Shown: in pieces, positions 1 to 3,705 of the stretch
How positions within the stretch are numbered: the first letter of the stretch is position 1
Layout of the letters: each line of letters begins with the position of its first letter
Source of the DNA: Clostridiales bacterium
Lineage (GTDB): Bacteria > Bacillota > Clostridia > Lachnospirales > WQUN01
Assembly: GCA_031271275.1 (NCBI GenBank)
Contig: JAISWA010000285.1
Location: 1 to 7,299, forward strand
DNA length: 7,299 nt
Direction: 5' to 3'
Made by a program: the position numbers and the translations under genes
Notes under the pieces: generated by a model
The model's database searches: none
What the model was told of the DNA's origin: nothing
The model's input: only the letters and a program-made list of their open reading frames with translations

Positions 1-77
1 ATCGGAAAGGGTATACGTTAAGCACAACCTAATTCCCGCCACAAAGGGGCGACGGTGATTCCGGGGTAAGCCATATA

Positions 78-106
78 TTGACAATAATACGCAGTAATGC
101 AATAAT
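78..106 (+). promoter_or_regulatory. Candidate sigma-A promoter for a small RNA
   Basis: A perfect -35 hexamer TTGACA (78-83) is followed after 17 bases by AATAAT (101-106), which matches the -10 consensus at five of six positions but lacks its first T. Transcription would start near 112-113. The only thing downstream before a strong terminator is about 65 bases of hairpin-forming sequence. Confidence 0.4.
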
Positions 107-112
107 AGAAAT

Positions 113-180
113 TGCCATAAGTCATCAACACCGCCGTTGATGAATAAAGCGCTCGGGACAGTCTGTCTTGAGCGTTTTTA
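113..180 (+). ncRNA. Putative small RNA or terminated leader
   Basis: If the promoter at 78-106 is used, its transcript would be about 68 bases long. It would contain a first hairpin with 7-bp arms TCATCAA (122-128) and TTGATGA (137-143) around an 8-base loop, then a second long hairpin ending in a T-run (150-179). There is no open reading frame with a start and ribosome site in it. It matches no RNA family I recognise. It may instead be the terminated leader of a gene that has been lost, so the RNA itself is a hypothesis. Confidence 0.3.
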
Positions 181-182
181 TT
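150..182 (+). terminator. Rho-independent terminator
   Basis: Arms CGCTCGGGACA (150-160) and TGTCTTGAGCG (164-174) pair over 11 positions with two G-U wobbles around a 3-base loop. They are followed directly by TTTTTATTT. This is a textbook intrinsic terminator for rightward transcription. It would end either the putative small RNA or a transcript entering from left of the window. Confidence 0.75.
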
Positions 183-311
183 TACCCGCCACAAATTAAC
201 GGGACGGGTGCGGGCGCATTCTCATACACATAACGTGCGCCGCTACGCAAGGCATGTGGTGCGTCTGGTGAAAGCGCTCAAATATGAGCGTGTTTAACTT
301 CGGAATTTCCG

Positions 312-357
312 CAGTTGGCAACTGTTCAAATTGAACAGTTCAATCGACAGCTGTTCA
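312..357. promoter_or_regulatory. Cluster of nested dyads (operator-like)
   Basis: Several perfect palindromes overlap. CAGTTG and CAACTG flank one G (312-324). AACTGTTCAA and TTGAACAGTT flank one A (320-340). TTGAA and TTCAA flank CAG (331-343). ACAGCTGT lies at 347-354. The heptamer CTGTTCA occurs three times: 322-328 (+), 332-338 (-) and 351-357 (+). The first two are centred 10 bp apart, one helical turn. This is how operators for small dimeric repressors often look. The cluster lies about 45-90 bp upstream of the toxin promoter. The binding protein is unknown and not encoded in the window. Confidence 0.45.
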
Positions 358-400
358 GATTTAACGCCTTGACCGGGACAGATGAGTAATCACCCGCTGC

Positions 401-429
401 TTGTCCGTTCATACCAGAACCGTTATAAT
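401..429 (+). promoter_or_regulatory. Promoter of the toxin-like peptide gene
   Basis: TTGTCC (401-406) and a perfect TATAAT (424-429) are separated by 17 bases. The start would be near 436, giving a leader of about 47 bases before the ATG. The leader can fold: GCCC (432-435) can pair with GGGC (446-449), and TGGCC (456-460) can pair with GGCCA (479-483), which includes the first base of the start codon. This fits the translation-limiting leaders common in type I toxin mRNAs. Confidence 0.6.
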
Positions 430-468
430 ATGCCCTGCAAGCTGTGGGCGGTTTCTGGCCGGACTTCG

Positions 469-475
469 AAAGGAG
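469..475 (+). promoter_or_regulatory. Ribosome binding site of the small peptide gene
   Basis: AAAGGAG lies 7 bases before the ATG at 483, which is ideal spacing. It is the main reason to believe that such a short frame is translated. It sits in the loop between TGGCC and GGCCA, with part of it able to pair with CTT (464-466). Confidence 0.7.
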
Positions 476-482
476 CGAGGCC

Positions 483-575
483 ATGCTGGATATTATTTCG
501 GTTGCTGTTACGGTGATTTCGATTGTCGTTACAATTATTGGAATATACGAAGCGAAGAAACAAAACAAAAAATAA
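483..575 (+). CDS. Putative type I toxin, holin-like single-pass membrane peptide (30 aa)
   Basis: This frame encodes 30 residues. After MLD comes a continuous run rich in Ile, Val and Thr (about residues 4-21), long enough for one membrane helix, then a polar basic tail that begins YEAKKQ and ends in two lysines. Its size and layout match the Gram-positive holin-like/TxpA-BsrG-type toxins, which insert in the membrane when overproduced. I infer the family from architecture, not from alignment. Support for a real gene is strong for its length: promoter at 401-429, AAAGGAG 7 bases before ATG, and a terminator whose stem begins inside the last codons. A convergent antisense RNA gene lies immediately downstream, the usual antitoxin arrangement for these peptides. 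Alternatives are a small membrane protein without toxicity, or a degenerate copy. Confidence 0.65.
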   Translation: MLDIISVAVTVISIVVTIIGIYEAKKQNKK

Positions 576-605
576 GCCGCCCTCGGCAAGGAAACGGCTT
601 ATTTT
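569..605. terminator. Bidirectional terminator shared by toxin mRNA and antisense RNA
   Basis: Arms AAAATAAGCCG (569-579) and CGGCTTATTTT (595-605) are perfectly complementary over 11 bases with a 15-base loop. Rightward, the stem ends in TTATTTT. Leftward, the stem continues into TTTTTT-G-TTTT-G, a better U-tract. The left arm contains the stop codon of the peptide gene. The stronger U-tract for the minus strand fits its role as the antisense RNA terminator. Confidence 0.75.
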
Positions 606-640
606 GGCATTAATTAAAGCATGATTAGTGTCCGGCCTGA

Positions 641-687
641 CCGCCAATCAGCTTGTGTACCAGATTGGCGGGGCGTTCTAAGCGCCC
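641..687. repeat. Two adjacent hairpins within the antisense RNA
   Basis: CCGCCAATC (641-649) and GATTGGCGG (663-671) form a perfect 9-bp stem with a 13-base loop. GGGCG (671-675) and CGCCC (683-687) form a 5-bp stem with a 7-base loop. They share base 671. In the minus-strand RNA they are the 5' and central stem-loops. On the plus strand the second one is followed by TTTTT (692-696) and could stop rightward transcription leaking past 605. Confidence 0.55.
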
Positions 688-707
688 TGCCTTTTTATTC
701 TTTCCAC

Positions 708-737
708 ATTATAACCGGGGTATGCGCGGCGTGTCAA
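708..737 (-). promoter_or_regulatory. Near-consensus sigma-A promoter for the antisense RNA
   Basis: On the minus strand TTGACA (732-737) and TATAAT (708-713) both match the consensus perfectly, with an 18-base spacer. It is the best promoter in the window. It points left toward the toxin gene and has no protein gene behind it. The expected start is near 700. A perfect antisense promoter against a weaker toxin promoter (TTGTCC) is what a type I system needs for excess antitoxin. Confidence 0.75.
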
Positions 738-817
738 ACCTTGCCTAACAATAATTATATTTCATTGGTGAATAATATTTTAGGTAAACTATAGTACGCC
801 CCTCCGCAATACTTCAT
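738..817. other. AT-rich intergenic stretch
   Basis: No gene is visible. The DNA is markedly AT-rich between 747 and 780. An imperfect inverted repeat begins with CCTAA (744-748) and closes with TTAGG near 779-783. One copy of GTACGCCC (794-801) anticipates the arms of the long inverted repeat just to the right. Confidence 0.4.
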
Positions 818-865
818 ATGTACGCCCACATTTACGGTGAAGCCGCCGTCCTTGTGGGCGTACAT
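818..865. repeat. Perfect 13-bp inverted repeat downstream of yjbQ
   Basis: ATGTACGCCCACA (818-830) and TGTGGGCGTACAT (853-865) are exact complements around a 22-base spacer, which itself contains ACGG/CCGT. It begins 12 bases after the yjbQ stop codon in that gene's direction, so it could protect or end the yhaM-yjbQ mRNA. No U-tract follows it on the minus strand, so it is not a standard intrinsic terminator. The core GTACGCCC recurs at 794-801. Confidence 0.55.
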
Positions 866-877
866 GCTTGCCGCCCC

Positions 878-1294
878 TCATTCCCCGATAACCTTCACCA
901 ACACGCGCTTGTCTCTCATCCCGTCAAACTCTCCGTAAAATATCTGCTCCCAGGTGCCAAAGTCCAATTTCCCGTTTGTCACCGCCACCACCGCTTCCCG
1001 CCCCATGACCGAACGCTTCAAATGGGCGTCGGCGTTGTCCTCATAGCCGTTGTGCTCGTATTGGTTATAGGGTTTTTCCGGCGCGAGCTTTTCCAACCAA
1101 CGGTCGAAATCCCGGTGCAAGCCGCTTTCGTTGTCGTTGACGAACACGCTCGCCGTGATGTGCATGGCGTTAACAAGGCACAGCCCTTCGCGGATTCCGC
1201 TTTCGGCAAGCGCGGCTTCCACCTGAGACGTGATATTTATGTAAGCGCGACGGGTTTTGGCGTGAAAATAAAGCTCCTTGCGAAATGATTTCAT
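878..1294 (-). CDS. yjbQ: YjbQ/UPF0047 family enzyme
   Basis: The product is 138 residues, the normal length for this single-domain family. In E. coli YjbQ the family has weak thiamine-phosphate synthase activity, so its true role is unsettled. Family marks are visible in order: NAMHITASVFVNDNE (His45, Glu56), EHNGYEDNADAHLK (residues 80-93, with Asp89 and His91), NGKLDFGTWEQIF (107-119) and EFDGMRDKRV (122-131). These conserved His, Glu and Asp residues line the presumed metal or active site. The start at 1294 is chosen because AAGGAGG lies 7 bases upstream; the frame stays open much further but overlaps yhaM. It follows yhaM by 19 bases on the same strand, so the two are probably co-transcribed. 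No signal peptide is seen, and it should be cytoplasmic. Confidence 0.9.
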   Translation of the reverse strand: MKSFRKELYFHAKTRRAYINITSQVEAALAESGIREGLCLVNAMHITASVFVNDNESGLHRDFDRWLEKLAPEKPYNQYEHNGYEDNADAHLKRSVMGREAVVAVTNGKLDFGTWEQIFYGEFDGMRDKRVLVKVIGE

Positions 1295-1301
1295 TGTGCC
1301 G

Positions 1302-1308
1302 CCTCCTT
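1302..1308 (-). promoter_or_regulatory. Ribosome binding site that sets the yjbQ start
   Basis: On the minus strand AAGGAGG ends 7 bases before the ATG at 1294. It lies in the 19-base gap after the yhaM stop and decides against the longer upstream extension of the frame, which would read through yhaM out of frame. Confidence 0.8.
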
Positions 1309-1313
1309 GTTTT

Positions 1314-2264
1314 TTAGGACTGGGTATAGTCCGATTTCCGCAGGTACCGGTTGAACATTTTCTGATACGCCGTCCACCGCCCGGGCGTTTTGTCCTGGTC
1401 GAGGGTTTCCTCGTATGCCTTGACCTTCGCGTCCATATTGTCCGCGCAGTGCAGAATGAACGCCTCCATGGTACTGGGGAGTTTCGGCGAGCCGAACTCA
1501 TATTCCCCGTGGTGGGAGACGATGGAATGCTTCATTAAACTCAGCAGCTCGTGGGGGAAGCCGGGAATCTTCGCCGCCTCGGCGGTGACCATTTCCGCGC
1601 CCATCATAATATGCCCGAGCATCTGCCCGTCGTCGGTGTAGTCGTTGTCGGGCATTTTGGAAAGCTCGTAAATCTTTCCGATGTCGTGCAGCATGGCGGT
1701 GGAAAGCAGCAAATCCCGGTTGATATATTTATAGCGCGCGCTCATAAAGTCGCAAATTTGCGTGACGGACAGGGTGTGTTCCAACAGCCCGCCCATAAAG
1801 CTGTGGTGCAGCGCTTTGGCGGCGGAGTGGGACTTGAACGCGCGGACGGTTTCGCCGTCGTTAATCAGGATATTTTCCACCAACCCGCGTATCATGGGGT
1901 TTTTGAGGGACTGTATGTAGCCGGTGATTTGCCCGTACATTTCCTCGATATCTTTTTCCGTGCAGGGGATGTAATCGTCGATGGCGTACTCGCCGTCCAA
2001 ACTGCGGCGTATACGCGCGATTTTTATTTGCAAATCGTTCTGGTAAAGCAGCACCGTACCGTCTATTTTGATGACTTCGCCTTCCTCGAAGCTGTGTATG
2101 TCGTTGGTCAGCTCCCATACTTTGGCGTCGGCTACGCCGGTCTTGTCCTGTAATTTCAGCGACAGGTACGTCTTGCCCGAGCGCGTTTTAAGGCTCTGCT
2201 TCTGCTTGCACAGGTAGTGCTCGATGATATGCTCGTTTTCTTTTAATCCGTCGATATAGCGCAT
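1314..2264 (-). CDS. yhaM: YhaM-type 3'-5' exoribonuclease (OB fold plus HD domain)
   Basis: The 316-residue product is close to the about 314 residues of Bacillus subtilis YhaM, a 3'-5' exoribonuclease that trims single-stranded RNA. Residues about 15-90 look like the N-terminal OB-fold nucleic-acid-binding domain (TRSGKTYLSLKLQDKTGVADAKVW and following). Residues about 155-285 are the HD metal-dependent phosphohydrolase domain: His163 in GGLLEHT, the His193-Asp194 pair in TAMLHDIGKIYEL, His251-His252 in SIVSHHGEYEFGSP, and Asp275 in LHCADNMDAK. All expected metal ligands are present, so it should be active. The ATG at 2264 is preceded by AAAGGGA 6 bases upstream. It is the first gene of a two-gene unit with yjbQ and diverges from folT. 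It should be cytoplasmic. Confidence 0.92.
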   Translation of the reverse strand: MRYIDGLKENEHIIEHYLCKQKQSLKTRSGKTYLSLKLQDKTGVADAKVWELTNDIHSFEEGEVIKIDGTVLLYQNDLQIKIARIRRSLDGEYAIDDYIPCTEKDIEEMYGQITGYIQSLKNPMIRGLVENILINDGETVRAFKSHSAAKALHHSFMGGLLEHTLSVTQICDFMSARYKYINRDLLLSTAMLHDIGKIYELSKMPDNDYTDDGQMLGHIMMGAEMVTAEAAKIPGFPHELLSLMKHSIVSHHGEYEFGSPKLPSTMEAFILHCADNMDAKVKAYEETLDQDKTPGRWTAYQKMFNRYLRKSDYTQS

Positions 2265-2308
2265 AAAAATTCCCTTTCGTTCTGGAAGAATTCAGTCTCT
2301 TGCGCTTC

Positions 2309-2317
2309 AGTATACCA
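2309..2317 (-). promoter_or_regulatory. Extended -10 promoter of yhaM-yjbQ
   Basis: On the minus strand TGG-TATACT (2309-2317) is an extended -10 element, five of six to consensus, about 45 bases before the yhaM start. No good -35 is visible, which is tolerated when the TG extension is present. It lies about 20 bases from the oppositely directed folT -10, so the two may interfere. Confidence 0.45.
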
Positions 2318-2334
2318 TTTTGCCGTTTAAAATG

Positions 2335-2340
2335 TATAAT
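2335..2340 (+). promoter_or_regulatory. -10 element of the folT promoter
   Basis: A perfect TATAAT lies 28 bases before the folT start codon, giving a leader of about 22 bases. No convincing -35 is seen 16-18 bases upstream. Because the leader is so short there is no room for the tetrahydrofolate riboswitch that often precedes folT in Clostridia. Confidence 0.45.
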
Positions 2341-2356
2341 GTCCTCTGAAATCAAC

Positions 2357-2364
2357 GGGAGGAG
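2357..2364 (+). promoter_or_regulatory. Ribosome binding site of folT
   Basis: GGGAGGAG lies 4 bases before the ATG at 2369 and 10 bases before an in-frame ATG at 2375. It rules out the upstream ATG at 2300, which would extend the frame across the promoter. Confidence 0.75.
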
Positions 2365-2368
2365 CTTA

Positions 2369-2911
2369 ATGGCCATGAAAGATTTTTTTAATCCCAAGGG
2401 CGTTTTTACCACGCGCAATTTAGCGCTGATGGCGCTGATGGTGGCGGCGTCCACCGTGCTCGGTATGCTTGAAACCTTTGTGGACCCGTCGCAGAAGCTT
2501 TACAGCTTCGCCTACCTGCCCCGCGCCATGGCGGCGCTGTCTTTCGGGCCCTACGCGGCGGTGGCGGTGGCGTTCGTCTCCGACTTCACCGGCTTCCTGA
2601 CCAACCCGAGCTACGGCTATTTTTTCGGGTACGCGGTAAGCGCGATGGTGACGGACTTTATTTGCGCGGCGTTTTTGTATAAACGGAAAATCACTTTTTT
2701 ACGCGCGGCGGCGGCGCGGGCGTTGGTGGTCGTACTGGTGGTGTTCGGGCTTAACGGAATCTGGCAGGTGTTTTATTACGGGGCGGAAGCGGCGAAATAT
2801 TTCTCCCTGTTCCGGCTGCTGCGCAACCTGATCCAGTTCCCGCTGGACGTGTATCTGATGGTGATGATGGGCGGGCATGTGCGGAAATTCCTTTCCGGGG
2901 AGTGGAAGTGA
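2369..2911 (+). CDS. folT: Folate-family ECF transporter S component (FolT)
   Basis: This is a 180-residue membrane protein with about six hydrophobic segments, the normal size for the substrate-binding S subunit of energy-coupling factor vitamin importers. TM1 contains A22-x-x-x-A26 (LALMALMVAA), the motif S components use to dock on EcfT. FolT-like marks are FAYLPRAMAALSFGPYAA (residues 48-65), SDFTGFL (71-77), GLNGIW (127-132) and the C-terminal RLLRNLIQFPLDVYLM (149-164). The predicted ligand is folate. No ATPases or EcfT of this importer are nearby, so it would share the cell's common ECF module. The start is set by GGGAGGAG; ATG 2375 is an alternative giving two residues fewer. The downstream ABC genes are of exporter type and separated by a terminator-like element, so a functional link is doubtful. 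Confidence 0.82.
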   Translation: MAMKDFFNPKGVFTTRNLALMALMVAASTVLGMLETFVDPSQKLYSFAYLPRAMAALSFGPYAAVAVAFVSDFTGFLTNPSYGYFFGYAVSAMVTDFICAAFLYKRKITFLRAAAARALVVVLVVFGLNGIWQVFYYGAEAAKYFSLFRLLRNLIQFPLDVYLMVMMGGHVRKFLSGEWK

Positions 2912-2963
2912 CGCGCCAAACGCGTTCATGCCTTTGGCGTGATGGAACGGCGCGGCTTTTTTT
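2912..2963 (+). terminator. Terminator or attenuator between folT and the ABC operon
   Basis: Directly after the folT stop, three competing stems are possible: ACGCG/CGCGT (2911-2915 with 2920-2924), CGCCAAA/TTTGGCG (2914-2920 with 2933-2939), and CGCGCC/GGCGCG (2912-2917 with 2949-2954). The last one closes two bases before seven Ts (2957-2963), as in an intrinsic terminator. The T-run abuts the AAAGGG ribosome site of the next gene. The competing pairings would allow partial read-through. Confidence 0.45.
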
Positions 2964-2977
2964 AAAGGGTTGATTCC

Positions 2978-3703
2978 ATGCTTAAAGCGGAGAACATCTC
3001 CAAAAAATATAAACACGAAGTATTAAACGGCGTAAGCTTTTCCGCGAAGGGCGGGGAAATCGTCGGCATCGCCGGGGAGAACGGCTCGGGCAAGTCCACG
3101 CTGCTTTCGGTGATGACCGGGGCGGCGCGTCCCGAAGCGGGGCGCGTGCTTGTGGAGGGCGAGGACATTGCCAAAAACCCCCGCGCGCTGCGGAAATGGG
3201 TGGGCTATGTGCCGCAGGAAGATTCCCTGTTCGGGAATTTGTCCGCGAGGGACAATTTAAAATTATGGGCGGCGGCTTACGGAGCCGATTGGAAAAACGC
3301 GCTGCCCTATCTGTTCCCCGAACCCAACGGGGAAACGGAAATTTTCCTGCGCAAAAAAGCGGACGCCCTTTCCGGCGGGATGCGCAAGCGGCTTTCCATC
3401 GCGCTTTCGCTGACGCACAGCCCGCGCTATTTAATCATGGACGAACCCACCGCCGGGTTGGATATCGGCTTTAAATGGGAGCTTATGAAAACCGTGCGGG
3501 AAATGAGCGCCCGCGGGCATTGCGTGATTTTTACCTCCCACCAACCGGACGAACTGCTGCAGTGCGACCGGCTGTATGTGCTTCGGGGCGGGGCGTTTGT
3601 ATACGCGGGCGACCCGAAAGCGCTTTGCGGCGGCGAACCCGGCTTCGGCGAGGCGCTGTTTACCCTGATTAAAGCGCGGGACGCCGCGGAACGGTTGGCG
3701 GTA
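2978..3703 (+). CDS. ABC transporter ATP-binding protein (exporter type)
   Basis: The 242-residue protein is a single nucleotide-binding domain with all motifs intact: Walker A GENGSGKST (33-41), Q-loop Gln80 in GYVPQED, signature LSGGM (131-135), Walker B YLIMDEP (151-157), D-loop AGLD (159-162) and switch His188 in TSHQPDELL. It couples ATP hydrolysis to the two permeases that follow. The sequence is of the type paired with ABC-2 permeases in drug, peptide or lipid exporters, not importers. The ATG is preceded by AAAGGG 8 bases upstream. The stop codon TAG (3704-3706) shares its last base with the GTG of permease 1, a sign of translational coupling. The substrate cannot be told from sequence. 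Confidence 0.9.
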
Positions 3704-3705
3704 TA

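Larger units (their letters stand above)
35..195 (+). repeat. Direct repeat CCCGCCACAAA, two copies 150 bp apart
   Basis: The identical 11-mer CCCGCCACAAA occurs at 35-45 and 185-195. The span given runs from the first copy to the second. The flanks differ after the repeat. An exact 11-base repeat within 200 bases could be a protein-binding iteron or integrase arm site, but chance or a leftover duplication cannot be excluded. Confidence 0.5.
1..480. other. Structured intergenic region with no convincing protein gene
   Basis: No reading frame here has a good ribosome binding site and recognisable product. The stretch is visibly less GC-rich than the genes to its right. It is dense in structure: two 11-base copies of CCCGCCACAAA (35-45, 185-195), two 9-base copies of AAAGCGCTC (146-154, 271-279), a promoter-like pair at 78-106, a terminator at 150-182, an imperfect hairpin with arms GGCGCA/TGCGCC (213-241), a small hairpin at 275-290, and nested dyads at 312-357. 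The rightmost part (401-480) holds the promoter and leader of the toxin gene. Such repeat-rich non-coding DNA next to a toxin-antitoxin gene suggests the edge or relic of an accessory element, but no integrase, transposase or attachment duplication is visible, so this stays an inference. Confidence 0.5.
563..700 (-). ncRNA. Putative antisense RNA antitoxin
   Basis: The minus-strand promoter at 708-737 would start an RNA near 700. Reading leftward it contains a GGGCG/CGCCC hairpin (671-687), a perfect 9-bp hairpin with arms at 641-649 and 663-671, and a terminator at 569-605 followed on this strand by TTTTTT-G-TTTT. The RNA would be about 138 bases, has no coding frame of note, and overlaps the 3' end of the toxin mRNA by roughly 40 bases, including the last codons. 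Convergent genes overlapping at their terminators, with a strong promoter on the RNA side, is the known layout of TxpA/RatA-like type I systems. That it regulates the peptide is inference. Confidence 0.6.

Noticed and set aside
2..58. Possible C-terminal end of a gene entering from the left (frame 2, stop at 56-58)
   Set aside because: Only 18 codons are visible and nothing in them is diagnostic. It cannot be told from a random open frame.
18..125. Minus-strand 35-codon frame
   Set aside because: It has no proper ribosome site or recognisable product, and its start lies within the arm of the 122-143 hairpin. It is probably chance.
320..357. LexA/SOS box
   Set aside because: GAAC and GTTC half-sites are present, but none has the 4-base spacing of the usual Gram-positive SOS box.
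326..647. Minus-strand frames of 87 and 74 codons overlapping the toxin locus
   Set aside because: They run antisense through the toxin gene and terminator, have no ribosome sites, and their hydrophobic or Asn-rich stretches are mirror readings of the toxin.
1..800. CRISPR array or complete insertion sequence
   Set aside because: The repeats are only two copies each with no regular spacers, and there is no transposase frame or pair of terminal inverted repeats with target duplication.
1295..1501. N-terminal extension of yjbQ to 1501
   Set aside because: It would overlap yhaM out of frame and encode an Arg-rich segment. The ATG at 1294 has a perfect ribosome site and gives the family's normal length.
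818..2153. Plus-strand frames opposite yjbQ and yhaM (818-1288, 1551-2153)
   Set aside because: They lie antisense to strongly supported genes, lack ribosome sites, and their products resemble no family.
2300..2368. Upstream start of folT at 2300
   Set aside because: The extension crosses the -10 element and the GGGAGGAG ribosome site. The ATG at 2369 is correctly placed behind that site.
2265..2368. Tetrahydrofolate riboswitch upstream of folT
   Set aside because: The space between the likely start and folT is about 22 bases, and no matching structured leader is visible.
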